A stretch of DNA of 53,712 bases, from positions 1 to 53,712 of IMG/VR virus record IMGVR_UViG_3300008113_006113; one strand, written 5' to 3'. A program made the position numbers and the translations under genes. The notes beneath the pieces are model-generated. The model saw only the letters and a list, made by a program, of their open reading frames with translations. It was not told where the DNA came from and did no database searches. The stretch is from a virus. Below, in pieces: positions 25,015-32,746 of this stretch. Each line of letters starts with the position of its first letter. Position 1 is the stretch's first letter.

Positions 25015-25404
25015 TTATACGTTATACGAATTATCGTCACCTGTTATGTAGCTGAATGGGATAGTTTTAGGACTTTTTGGTGGGTGTAATTTTTTCCATC
25101 CCTTTGCAAATCCATTCTTTGCTATCTGGGTAAAGTAAGCAAAGGGATTGTTGGATTTTTCTGGATTGAATCTATCCCAATATTTACAAAGATCTTCCAT
25201 AGCAAAAGCCATGCAATCCTCTTTGTCCTCTGGATCTTTATAGGCCATTTTTTTGGATATACCCTGGATCATTAGGGTAAACATTCTTATAGTCTCAGGG
25301 GTAAGTTTACCCGCTTTTTTCGATTCTATAACAGCGACGATAAGATCACTATTTCTAACATAGTCTTTTGCCATTAATTCTTTATTATTTTGAAGGTTGG
25401 TCAT
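25015..25404 (-). CDS. 55: Late transcription sigma factor (T4 gp55-like)
   Basis: 129 residues. The N-terminal NNKEL, the GISKKMAYKD segment, and DCMAFAMEDLCKYWDRFNPEKSNNPFAYFTQIAKNGF align well with the gp55 core of T4 (ISK/LSKRF..., FD..KYKNPHAYITQ...F). The chain is shorter than T4 gp55 (185), losing the C-terminal region. It would direct RNA polymerase to late promoters, here presumably the GATATATA/GATAAATA boxes. It sits between the gp4-like gene and the frameshift gene; the latter's terminator is at 25445-25473. Confidence 0.78.
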   Translation of the reverse strand: MTNLQNNKELMAKDYVRNSDLIVAVIESKKAGKLTPETIRMFTLMIQGISKKMAYKDPEDKEDCMAFAMEDLCKYWDRFNPEKSNNPFAYFTQIAKNGFAKGWKKLHPPKSPKTIPFSYITGDDNSYNV

Positions 25405-25444
25405 TTCTTTCTAGTCGAAAAAAATAGAAATATTTCAAAAAAAA

Positions 25445-25473
25445 GAGAACGTAGCTTAAAAAGCTACGTTCTC
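25445..25473 (-). terminator. Intrinsic terminator after the frameshift extension
   Basis: 13-bp perfect stem (GAGAACGTAGCTT and its complement) with a 3-nt loop. It lies 16 nt past the stop codon of the -1-frame extension (25489-25491) and is followed by a T run on the minus strand. Confidence 0.9.
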
Positions 25474-25488
25474 AGTTATTTTTTTATA

Positions 25489-25647
25489 TTATTTAGAGTC
25501 TTCCTTAGAATCAGATTCTTCCTCTTGTTCCTCTTGTTCCTTACCTGTTGGTGCCTTGCTTAATTTACCTGCAGACGAATCAACAAATTCTTTTCCTGGA
25601 GTCTTCTGACTATCAAATTTCGGAGCGAAATAGAAGTTACGACTTAG
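25489..25647 (-). CDS. Minus-1-frame C-terminal extension (52 codons, no start codon)
   Basis: This open frame begins at the slippery site and runs 52 codons to a TAA at 25489-25491. It contains no ATG, GTG or TTG, so it cannot be a normal separate gene. It encodes LSRNFYFAPKFDS... and an acidic tail (GKEQEEQEEESDSKEDSK). The zero-frame gene stops right after the slippery heptamer. Frameshifting would give a 385-residue product instead of 333. The acidic tail is of the same type as the parent protein. A terminator follows directly, so the transcript is built to include the extension. Confidence 0.7.
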   Translation of the reverse strand, partial: LSRNFYFAPKFDSQKTPGKEFVDSSAGKLSKAPTGKEQEEQEEESDSKEDSK

Positions 25648-26645
25648 TTTTTTTTTAAATCGTCAGATTCGTCTAGGTTGTAACCCATCTCATCATTTAC
25701 TTCGAAATCTATATCACCTTCTGATCCTGGGGCTTCCGCTAAATTCATGAATTTATCTAAAGATGTTACATGTTTTGTCTCCTTAGCAGCTTTACCTTTT
25801 TCCGGTGCTTCTACTAAATTAGCATCTACTCCTTCTCTAAGATTGTATCCGATTTCTTTGTTCTTACCATCTGCGTCTTTACCCTCAAATTCAGTTTTAT
25901 CCTTAGTTTCTGGACCTTCAGCTAAATCATCTTCGCCTTCCACTTTACCTTTTTCTTTCTTATTGTTTCCTGGTGCTTTAGCCATAGCATCTGCTTTAGC
26001 CTTAGCTTCGTTAACTGTAAGATTGTAACCGTGCATATGATCGAGTTCCATCTCGATTTCGTCTCCTTCTCCCTTAGGTGCTTTAGTGAATCCGTGTCCG
26101 TCAGAGAAAGTTTTTAATAAAGCTTTTTGCTCCTCTAAGCTTAAACCAGATTTTTCAAGGGTTCTAGAGATTTCTGACTCTTTAACTTCTCCGCCTTCTT
26201 CCTCTTCTCCTTTATCATCAGAATTCTTTTCTGCTGCTTGGCTTAAAGCTTCTTCTAGATCAGAGATTTCATTAACTAGGAAATCTGAAGTTTTACCGGT
26301 ATCCAAAAGAACTGTATATCTTCCTGATGAAGCATCTACTGAAATGATCTTTCCAGTTTCGCCAGATTCTTTAACTTTGATATAGTCACCAATATTGAAT
26401 TTCTCATCTTCAGACAATGTTTCATATTCTGGTGAATCCTCGATCTTACTTAATTCAATATTGATCTGATTCCATTTTTCTCTTAATACTGAAAGTTCGT
26501 TATTAAGTAAAGCGTGAGCGGATTTCATTTCCTTTGAAGAAGCATATAAAGGATTGTTTTCCATTAGACCCTCAACCTTATTGATTTGATCTTCTATTCT
26601 AGAAATGTTTCGTTGATTCTTTGAAGGTAAATTTCGCTGTTCCAT
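25644..26645 (-). CDS. Acidic core/scaffold-like protein with repeated LxE sites
   Basis: 333 residues. The N-terminal half is helical (KNQRNISRIEDQINKVEGLME) plus a small beta domain around NIGDYIKVKESGETGKIISV. The C-terminal half repeats GYNL with LxE-type sites followed by small residues: LAE|G, VNE|A, LRE|G, LVE|A, LAE|A and LDE|S. These fit the gp21 consensus and would let the protease cut the tail into short peptides, as happens to T4 gp22 and gp67/68 core proteins. It ends at a TAA directly after A AAA AAC. The gene overlaps the 463-residue gene by 52 nt, in another frame. Function is inferred. Confidence 0.6.
   Translation of the reverse strand: MEQRNLPSKNQRNISRIEDQINKVEGLMENNPLYASSKEMKSAHALLNNELSVLREKWNQINIELSKIEDSPEYETLSEDEKFNIGDYIKVKESGETGKIISVDASSGRYTVLLDTGKTSDFLVNEISDLEEALSQAAEKNSDDKGEEEEGGEVKESEISRTLEKSGLSLEEQKALLKTFSDGHGFTKAPKGEGDEIEMELDHMHGYNLTVNEAKAKADAMAKAPGNNKKEKGKVEGEDDLAEGPETKDKTEFEGKDADGKNKEIGYNLREGVDANLVEAPEKGKAAKETKHVTSLDKFMNLAEAPGSEGDIDFEVNDEMGYNLDESDDLKKN
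25647..25656 (-). other. Candidate -1 ribosomal frameshift (slippery) site
   Basis: The minus strand reads TTA AAA AAA AAC TAA in the zero frame, i.e. nine A then C, containing the canonical heptamer A AAA AAC in the correct phase, with the stop codon immediately after. Transcriptional slippage that inserts one A would give the same product. I see no obvious stimulatory hairpin just downstream. Confidence 0.65.
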
Positions 26646-27985
26646 TTAATAAGGTTAACTGAAACTCCTTCGTAGATATTAGAAGTTATATTTTTAGCAA
26701 AGTCTAACTCAACGATGTTAGAGAAGTTTACGTAAAGATTGATGATATCACCAACTACTTGAGATTCATTAACTGCAAAGTGTGAAGCAGATTCTAAGCC
26801 TAATACTTTAGCCAATTCTCCTACGCTTCTGAAGTTTAGTTTAGATTTACCTAAGTAAACTGAAACACCTTCATTTTCTTCTACCAAGCTAACATATTTC
26901 TTTCCTAATTGGATTAAGATTCCGTTTTCGTTGATCTTAACATAAGGTCTAAGAGCAGAGTTAACCAAACTGATATAATCAGCTGGTACAGATCCAACTT
27001 CTTTTGTGCTTAATTTTCTTAGTGATTCTCCCTGAGCTTCAAATAAGCTATTTCCGATAGCAAAGATAGTTTTATCTCCCTCGATTAAGATTGGTGAGTA
27101 GATTCTTCCCACTTTTGATTCTCCTTGAGCATTAACAGGGATTTCCAATTTTCTAGAATCTGATGCCTCGTTAACATTTAAGTAATTGATTAAATTTCTA
27201 ACAACTGGATTAAAAGACCATTTTGAGATTTCTTTAGAAAGTAAACCTGAAGATTTGCTTTCAGAAATTAGCCAGTTGCTTAATGATTCACTAAGCTCAG
27301 AATAGAAACTGTTGTTTCCACTTTGTTTAATAGATTCTAAAACTTTAGAAACTTCTATTTCTCTCGAGAATTTATTAATCTTCTCTTTAAGATTTTCGAT
27401 GATAGGTAAAACCGTAACGTCCCATTTGAAAGATTCTAATTCAGCAACGAAGTTGTGAATAACTGAAAATTCTGGTACGCTCTTATTTGCAATGATATTT
27501 GCATACTGCTCACAAACGATTTTAACCTTAGGGTATTCGTAAATAGAAAGGCCTTTGATTTTTCCGATTGATTCAAGAACTCCTAAGTTTCTAAGTCCCT
27601 GAGCTTCAACGAAAGATCTTGTGCTATTGTCGTTTGTTTCTAAGTTATTTAGGCTCTCTAAAAGAGATTTGCTAGTTTCTTCTTTCTTTTCGTTTCCGAT
27701 ATAAGAACCAGAATTATTTAAAGAAGCATTGCCTCTTAAACCTCCCCAAGATTCCATTAAAGCTGAAGCTCTCTTTTTAGATTCCTCCATTTGCTCATTT
27801 TTTATAGAATCCCAGTGGCTTTTCATTTCTGGTGTTGCTTCTGCTGAAGCTTGCTCGTTAAGAGCGGCAAGAACCTGTGATTCGGTCATCTCAGAGGATC
27901 CGCTAAGATAACTCTCGCAAATTTGTCTAACCTCTGGTGATTTTGTTAGTTCTTTCAGTTTTTTAACTTGGTTTATAAAATCCAT
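26594..27985 (-). CDS. Virion-core-like protein with LNE/VNE cleavage motifs
   Basis: 463 residues; no family recognised. It is mostly helical with Ser/Glu/Asn-rich composition. Candidate gp21-type sites include LNE|Q near 44, VNE|A near 275, LFE|A near 315, VNE|S near 430 and IYE|G near 450. A late promoter precedes it by 25 nt. Its 3' end overlaps the acidic 333-residue gene by 52 nt. I infer a prohead core or internal protein. Dense serine and leucine use is unlike the DNA-metabolism genes. Confidence 0.5.
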   Translation of the reverse strand: MDFINQVKKLKELTKSPEVRQICESYLSGSSEMTESQVLAALNEQASAEATPEMKSHWDSIKNEQMEESKKRASALMESWGGLRGNASLNNSGSYIGNEKKEETSKSLLESLNNLETNDNSTRSFVEAQGLRNLGVLESIGKIKGLSIYEYPKVKIVCEQYANIIANKSVPEFSVIHNFVAELESFKWDVTVLPIIENLKEKINKFSREIEVSKVLESIKQSGNNSFYSELSESLSNWLISESKSSGLLSKEISKWSFNPVVRNLINYLNVNEASDSRKLEIPVNAQGESKVGRIYSPILIEGDKTIFAIGNSLFEAQGESLRKLSTKEVGSVPADYISLVNSALRPYVKINENGILIQLGKKYVSLVEENEGVSVYLGKSKLNFRSVGELAKVLGLESASHFAVNESQVVGDIINLYVNFSNIVELDFAKNITSNIYEGVSVNLIKWNSEIYLQRINETFLE

Positions 27986-28009
27986 GGTCTTTTGTTTTTT
28001 TAATCTTTT

Positions 28010-28017
28010 TATATATC
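28010..28017 (-). promoter_or_regulatory. Late promoter (GATATATA)
   Basis: The minus strand reads TGGATATATAAAA, 25 nt upstream of the 463-residue gene. It probably drives the core-protein and gp55/gp4/portal genes that follow. Confidence 0.65.
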
Positions 28018-28070
28018 CATGCTATGGACAAAAACTTTTTACTATATATTTAATCTGTGCCCCTATTTTA

Positions 28071-28556
28071 TCACTTGCAGACTAAGATTTCTAATTTAAC
28101 GTCTATATCTGTGTGTGGGTTACAGAAAACTATTCCTCCTAAATTTGAATATACCCCGGGTTTAGATAGTAGCCATCCTTCATAGATAGAGTCGCTCGCC
28201 GATATGCTTTTGCCTGAGAGTACCGTAAGTTCACCCATATAATAGGTATCATTCAAATATGTCCACTGGATATATTTTCTAGACTCGACTGTGGTTGAGG
28301 GGTAAACCGCCTTAACTGCTATAAAAGAAACATACCCTAGGTTGTCCCCTATATCGGTTTGACTTAACAAATAACACTTACCTGACTTTAGCATTACCCT
28401 ACTCTTACTGAAAGAAACTGATTCCTCCAGAAGATCGTCCATCTCAAGATATATCGGAAGTTTATTGGTGTTGCCCTCGTCAAGAACTAAATTTCCTCTA
28501 TAGAATCTGAATCCTGTTCCTTCGTCATACGGACATGTTATCGGTCTAGTTGCCAT
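28071..28556 (-). CDS. Probable virion protein, paralogue A
   Basis: 161 residues, no signal peptide. Its C-terminal half (QWTYLNDTYYMGELTVLSG ... GGIVFCNPHTDIDVKLEILV) resembles the C-terminal half of the next upstream gene (LLFWDYKNGG...MGKLMILTG...GGISFTNPTNRVVKLTII). The two look like diverged copies of a beta-rich fold. No known family recognised. Its position among virion genes suggests a decoration or fibre-associated protein. I cannot tell more. Confidence 0.55.
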   Translation of the reverse strand: MATRPITCPYDEGTGFRFYRGNLVLDEGNTNKLPIYLEMDDLLEESVSFSKSRVMLKSGKCYLLSQTDIGDNLGYVSFIAVKAVYPSTTVESRKYIQWTYLNDTYYMGELTVLSGKSISASDSIYEGWLLSKPGVYSNLGGIVFCNPHTDIDVKLEILVCK

Positions 28557-28560
28557 TTTA

Positions 28561-29235
28561 TTAATTAGCTGTTATTATAGTCAATTTTACGACCCTGTTA
28601 GTTGGATTGGTGAAAGAAATACCACCCGCTCCCACATCAGCCGGTCCAGTATGTCCGTAGGTTGAAAATGGATCCATATCCCATCCTCTCCAGTTAGTGC
28701 CTGCCTTAACTGCACCCGTTAGGATCATTAGTTTGCCCATTGTATTTCTTCCGCCGTTTTTATAGTCCCAGAAAAGCAGTCTTTCATCAGAATCCGCTTC
28801 AGGCAGATAGTAAGCTCTAGCAACTATCATCGATGCTTCTCCCGAGGTTCCTTCTAAACCCCCAGTGTCTATATTAACACTGTTTTGTGGACCTATTTCA
28901 AAGGTTTGCTTTTGGAAATCAGAAAAACTTTGGAGTGGATGAAAAAAGTCAGCAACATTAAGATAATCAAGGGTGTTGGCTTTCTGCGTTACAACAAAAG
29001 ACTCCTTTATAAATTTAAGTTCAGGCTTCTCGTTAAACTCTTTAAATGTAGCATCTATTCTAGGTAAATTTTCTCTAGTTATTGCTATATTGGTATAGAC
29101 AGTATCGAATCCACCGGTTGCCCCTGCCATCGGATTAAGAGCATATCCTGCTGATCCTGCTGACAAAGAGTCAGGGCCACTTGAAAGTGCCGATCCCCCG
29201 TCAAAATTATATGTTGTTGTATTTTGGTCTGACAC
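28561..29235 (-). CDS. Probable virion protein, paralogue B
   Basis: 224 residues. The N-terminus is Ser/Gly-rich and low-complexity (NFDGGSALSSGPDSLSAGS). The C-terminal domain is similar to the 161-residue neighbour. It lies 4 nt from that gene and 6 nt from the membrane protein gene, so it is in the same late transcript. I infer a beta-rich surface or adaptor protein. Function unknown. Confidence 0.55.
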   Translation of the reverse strand: MSDQNTTTYNFDGGSALSSGPDSLSAGSAGYALNPMAGATGGFDTVYTNIAITRENLPRIDATFKEFNEKPELKFIKESFVVTQKANTLDYLNVADFFHPLQSFSDFQKQTFEIGPQNSVNIDTGGLEGTSGEASMIVARAYYLPEADSDERLLFWDYKNGGRNTMGKLMILTGAVKAGTNWRGWDMDPFSTYGHTGPADVGAGGISFTNPTNRVVKLTIITAN

Positions 29236-29241
29236 TCCTTG

Positions 29242-29877
29242 TTAGCTTATTTTCATTGGGTCGACATGAACTGATGTCTCATATCTTCCTGTATTTATCG
29301 ACTCCATAGCTTCTGGTCTAGGTAAAGGCTCTGAACCCACGTTTGAGTCTATAATCGGATCAAGAGGGGTTTGTTCCTCTACCGTATCCACGATTTCTTC
29401 CGTAGCTGGTTCTTCTTTTTCTTCTGCGGTAACTAATTCCTCCCCTGTGGGTTTAATGTAATCTACTAGGGATTTTATAAACCCTAATGCAACAACCGGA
29501 AGGATTGCTCCACTTACTATAGAAAGAACCCTCTTTTGATAGATTAAATCTTCTTCAGTAAGGCCGAATAACTCTATCCATCCCTGAAAATCTCTCAGGT
29601 GGGTGTATGCGTAATAGGTGTTACCCATAGCTTGCATGAGTGTCAATATTATAAAAAGACCCCAAACTATGCCCTTATTCATCTTATCCAAAGTTATAAG
29701 GGAAGCAAGGGAAGCTGCGGCACCAACCTCAAAAGCAACAGCTAAACTTATAGCTAACCAATCTGGATTGGATAGCTTAAAGAAATCTATTACGTGTATG
29801 GTAGAAATTACCGAAACAAGCAAATATAGAGTAACGAACGTACCTATTATAAAATAACTCGTCGTTTTCTTTCCCAT
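29242..29877 (-). CDS. Four-helix membrane protein, unknown
   Basis: 211 residues with four hydrophobic stretches: FIIGTFVTLYLLVSVISTI, WLAISLAVAFEVGAAASLASL, IVWGLFIILTLMQAM and VLSIVSGAILPVVALGFI. An acidic Pro-rich tail follows (EEKEEPATEEIVDTVEE). Shared stop/start bases with the 99-residue TM protein indicate a translational unit. In a phage, a pair of late membrane proteins could be lysis (holin-type) or host-envelope functions. No holin signature can be assigned with confidence. Confidence 0.55.
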   Translation of the reverse strand: MGKKTTSYFIIGTFVTLYLLVSVISTIHVIDFFKLSNPDWLAISLAVAFEVGAAASLASLITLDKMNKGIVWGLFIILTLMQAMGNTYYAYTHLRDFQGWIELFGLTEEDLIYQKRVLSIVSGAILPVVALGFIKSLVDYIKPTGEELVTAEEKEEPATEEIVDTVEEQTPLDPIIDSNVGSEPLPRPEAMESINTGRYETSVHVDPMKIS

Positions 29878-30176
29878 TATTTAGAATTTTCTAATTTTTT
29901 AATCTCTAGATCAATCTGTGACTGACGGTTAACGTCCATAATTTTTCTGTCAGTGGATTGGATCATTCTTTTTTCTGCTTTTAATCCCTCTATTTCCACA
30001 ATCCTCTGAACTTCTTTCTTTGTGCAAATAGAATCTATGTAAGCGCTTTGTATTTTGGACTGCTTCTCCATTCTGTCTATATCTCTGTTAACACCACATT
30101 GTCTTAATAGAATCATAAGGACTAGAACTAGGGTTATTGCCCAAGAATATTCTTTGATTTTTTCTAATGTTTTCAT
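29877..30176 (-). CDS. Single-TM coiled-coil protein, spanin- or holin-partner-like
   Basis: 99 residues: a short cytoplasmic N-terminus, one TM helix (WAITLVLVLMILL), then a long charged helix (KEVQRIVEIEGLKAEKRMIQ). The N-in/C-out layout with a coiled coil resembles inner-membrane spanins. A Cys-Gly (QCGV) lies just after the TM. It is first in the unit with the four-TM protein, and a late promoter lies 23 nt upstream. Identity is inferred from topology only. Confidence 0.5.
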   Translation of the reverse strand: MKTLEKIKEYSWAITLVLVLMILLRQCGVNRDIDRMEKQSKIQSAYIDSICTKKEVQRIVEIEGLKAEKRMIQSTDRKIMDVNRQSQIDLEIKKLENSK

Positions 30177-30198
30177 ATAGCTGTTTTTTTAGTTTCTT

Positions 30199-30206
30199 TA
30201 TATATC
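30199..30206 (-). promoter_or_regulatory. Late promoter (GATATATA)
   Basis: The minus strand reads TGGATATATAAAG, 23 nt upstream of the single-TM gene and just past the terminator that ends the preceding transcript. Confidence 0.65.
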
Positions 30207-30225
30207 CACAACCAAACTCAACAAA

Positions 30226-30256
30226 AAAACCGGATTCTTTCAAGGAACCCGGTTTT
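30226..30256 (-). terminator. Intrinsic terminator
   Basis: 12-bp stem (AAAACCGGATTC with GAACCCGGTTTT; one G-U wobble on the minus strand) and a T run. It ends the transcript of the 175-residue gene (stop at 30277). Confidence 0.85.
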
Positions 30257-30276
30257 ATTTATGGTATGTTATATTT

Positions 30277-30804
30277 TTAGCCTAGTGAAACCCCCTGCAT
30301 AGCAGCTGCTAGCTGTTTTTCAAGATCTTTGATCTCTGCAACGTCTTTCTTAGCATCTCCTAATGCTTGGTCGAAAGGCTTATATAAGCTAATAAAAGTC
30401 TCAGCGCTAGCTAAGCCTTTACCTTTACCTTTAGAGATAAAGTAGTGACTTGCTTCAAGAGGTAGAGCTGGCATGTAAACCACACCACTTTTAACACCTT
30501 CTTTTTTAATTTTCTGAATCTGCTTATTAACTTCTTTCACGCCTAAAGCTTCTGTAGCATTCCATTCAGCTTCGTTAGCCATGAAGTTTTCATAGCTTTT
30601 TAAAAGCTCTTCGCTGAGGGAAACTGCGTAAACCTTAGTTTGGATCTCATCTTTCTTAGCTTTGATCTGGATTTCTAAAGAATCAACAAGATCCTTATCT
30701 ATAGAAAGACCTGACTCTTGGTTCAACGTATCAAAGTCGATAGCTGATGATGCTCCAGGACCTTGTAGATCTAGTGAAATTTTTTCGGAATTTTTCTTTG
30801 CCAT
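30277..30804 (-). CDS. Unknown helical protein
   Basis: 175 residues; no family recognised. Helices with Lys/Glu/Ala (AKKDEIQTKVYAVSLSEELL, VKEVNKQIQKIKK) and a central loop VVYMPALPLEASHYFISKGKGKG. It has its own terminator and no clear promoter just upstream, though its leader is AT-rich. Abundant Lys/Gly and a short acidic end fit a small virion or DNA-associated protein, but this is not evidence of function. Confidence 0.5.
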   Translation of the reverse strand: MAKKNSEKISLDLQGPGASSAIDFDTLNQESGLSIDKDLVDSLEIQIKAKKDEIQTKVYAVSLSEELLKSYENFMANEAEWNATEALGVKEVNKQIQKIKKEGVKSGVVYMPALPLEASHYFISKGKGKGLASAETFISLYKPFDQALGDAKKDVAEIKDLEKQLAAAMQGVSLG

Positions 30805-30851
30805 ATTATTTTTATGTTTATTTTTTTTAGTTACGGGTTCTTAAAATGTTT

Positions 30852-31658
30852 CTAATCTATAGAAAAAATATCAAAATCTACCCTATTGTCATTCAGATAT
30901 GCTCTTAGGGGTTCTCTTAAATCTTTTGTTCTATACAGCTTAGCAGGTCCCTCCGGACCTAGATGACATAAAAATCCGTCGTGAGTTTGTATATTAGCTT
31001 CCTCTTCTAAAATTAATCTGTATAGAGAAATCTGTATAGAATACTCGTTGTGGCTATTCTCATAAAGATGAGAGAATGGTCTGAGCAATTTTTTATATCT
31101 TCCCTTAGGATGATCGTCATGTTTAAAATCCCCATTAGTCTTCCAGTCACCTATTATAAGAAATGGCATGTCTAAATCATCTGCCCAAAAAAGGAATGGC
31201 TGATCTATCGTTCCTGCTAATCTCCATTTCCTTGAGAATATTTTTAGCTCAGATTTAAGGGGAAGCAATACGCTTAGTCTTTTATCGTAGATCTCCATGA
31301 ATTTATCAACTCTTTCTCTTAGCACTTCGTCTTCAGGAACTTCTGGAGCATTTCCGCTCCAAAAATCTTCTATCCATTTATGTACTCTAGTACCTAAACT
31401 ATTAGCTACATCGGCCTTTCCCTGCCATTCATTCAGAACAACTGAAACGTCCACCCCTCTTTCTTCGGCCTTTCTCTTAGACCAATATTCACGATCAAAT
31501 GGAACTTTGAAGGTCTTAAGGAAAGTTGTTACTGAATCAAACTTGGATGAACTGTATCTGTATACGTGAGAGGGTTCATCAAAGGTGAAATTTCTGTCAT
31601 TGAATACCTCGAGCTTCTTCTCTATCTCTTTCTTAGCACTTATCAGTCTAGGATCCAT
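30852..31658 (-). CDS. PD-(D/E)XK nuclease (RecB/Cas4-like)
   Basis: 268 residues. LGTRVHKWIEDF near 89-100 (His/Glu of the fold), WRLAGTIDQP near 145-155 (metal Asp), IGDWKTN near 167-173 (D...K of PD-(D/E)XK) and EYSIQISLYRLIL near 210 (the QY-type motif) give the order of RecB/Cas4-family exonucleases. It would degrade or process DNA ends. No iron-sulphur Cys cluster is visible, so it is not a canonical Cas4. One of a set of DNA-directed enzymes between virion blocks. Confidence 0.75.
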   Translation of the reverse strand: MDPRLISAKKEIEKKLEVFNDRNFTFDEPSHVYRYSSSKFDSVTTFLKTFKVPFDREYWSKRKAEERGVDVSVVLNEWQGKADVANSLGTRVHKWIEDFWSGNAPEVPEDEVLRERVDKFMEIYDKRLSVLLPLKSELKIFSRKWRLAGTIDQPFLFWADDLDMPFLIIGDWKTNGDFKHDDHPKGRYKKLLRPFSHLYENSHNEYSIQISLYRLILEEEANIQTHDGFLCHLGPEGPAKLYRTKDLREPLRAYLNDNRVDFDIFSID

Positions 31659-32104
31659 TAAAACAAATTAATTAGGTAACTTCTATTAGCTATAGCGAAT
31701 ATGATCAATCCGATTTCTAAGATGAATCTGAATATCCATATCCAGCTTAATTCTCTGAACACGTATTGGTAAACCACAAGATATGATTCATCGTTCGTTC
31801 CCTTTACCGGCTCTATACCGAGAGTTATTATCTCTTCCAAATTAAGAGACTTCAAATATTCATTCGTTGATTTCAGCTCATTCATCACAAACGAAGGTCT
31901 AGACTCCTTAGGGAGATCTGCAGAAAATATAACTTCAGGCGGGAGATTTACGACAGTATAAATCCTACCGAACCAATCTGCTCTTAGATTTTTTCTAGCC
32001 CATAGTGGAGAATTCTTAGATTCGTTTTCCACTATTTTAAGGTAATCCCGATATATTTTAATATCCTTCCAAACCTTGAAAAATTTTAATATAGCTAACC
32101 ACAT
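31658..32104 (-). CDS. Unknown protein with C-terminal membrane segment
   Basis: 148 residues; no family recognised. A soluble charged N-terminal part is followed by a hydrophobic C-terminal helix (WIWIFRFILEIGLIIFAIA), a possible tail anchor. Its stop shares bases with the start of the nuclease gene. The segment PPEVIFSADLP near residue 56 has no known match. Expressed with the sigma-factor and nuclease genes. Confidence 0.5.
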   Translation of the reverse strand: MWLAILKFFKVWKDIKIYRDYLKIVENESKNSPLWARKNLRADWFGRIYTVVNLPPEVIFSADLPKESRPSFVMNELKSTNEYLKSLNLEEIITLGIEPVKGTNDESYLVVYQYVFRELSWIWIFRFILEIGLIIFAIANRSYLINLF

Positions 32105-32137
32105 ATTATTCTTTATTTTTTATATCTGGATTTCCTG

Positions 32138-32743
32138 TTAATGTTTCCCGTCCATCTTTTTTCTGATTCTCCCTCTAGCTCTTCTAATCCTTGTTGCGAT
32201 TGATCTTTTCTTAATTCCGTACTTTTCGGCAATATCCTTGTACTTCATACCATTGATTTCCCGATCTATCATGATATCACGGTAAGTTTCAGGTAATGAT
32301 CTAATCTCGTCTAGCACCGATTCGTATACAGAGTCAATTGTATTTTCTTCACTAAAAAATCCGTAAGCCGGATCGTCTTCAATGGTATAAAACCCTCCCA
32401 GATCACCTATGGTATTTTTGGACGAAAGATACTCTAAATCAAGATCCTCGTGATTGATCAGTCTTTTTCTAGACTTCATTAAAAGCAGGGATTCGTTTCT
32501 GGCTATGTTATAGCACCATGTGGAAAAGTTACCCCTTTCCATATCGTACTGATCTATCTTAAGCCATATCTTAGACATGGTGTTAAGAAATGCGTCTTCC
32601 GCTAGTTCAGGATCTTTCAGAATCAGAAAACAATGGTTGGATACACCAGGTTTTAAACGATTAAATAAGTCTCCGAATGATTTGTCTGTTTTTGTTAGAA
32701 TAAAGTCTTCTGCTAGTTTTTGGATGTTGGTCTCTTTTTGCAT
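32138..32743 (-). CDS. ECF-like sigma factor
   Basis: 201 residues. Region 2: ILKDPELAEDAFLNTMSKIWLKIDQYDMERGNFSTWCYNIARNESL with the WCYNIARN signature. Region 4: LPETYRDIMIDREINGMKYKDIAEKYGIKKRSIATRIRRARGRIRKKM, a helix-turn-helix. The two-domain layout without region 3 is of ECF type. It would redirect RNA polymerase to some phage promoters. It is distinct from the gp55-like factor at 25015. The dCMP-deaminase-like gene is just upstream with 3 nt between. Confidence 0.85.
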   Translation of the reverse strand: MQKETNIQKLAEDFILTKTDKSFGDLFNRLKPGVSNHCFLILKDPELAEDAFLNTMSKIWLKIDQYDMERGNFSTWCYNIARNESLLLMKSRKRLINHEDLDLEYLSSKNTIGDLGGFYTIEDDPAYGFFSEENTIDSVYESVLDEIRSLPETYRDIMIDREINGMKYKDIAEKYGIKKRSIATRIRRARGRIRKKMDGKH

Positions 32744-32746
32744 TTG

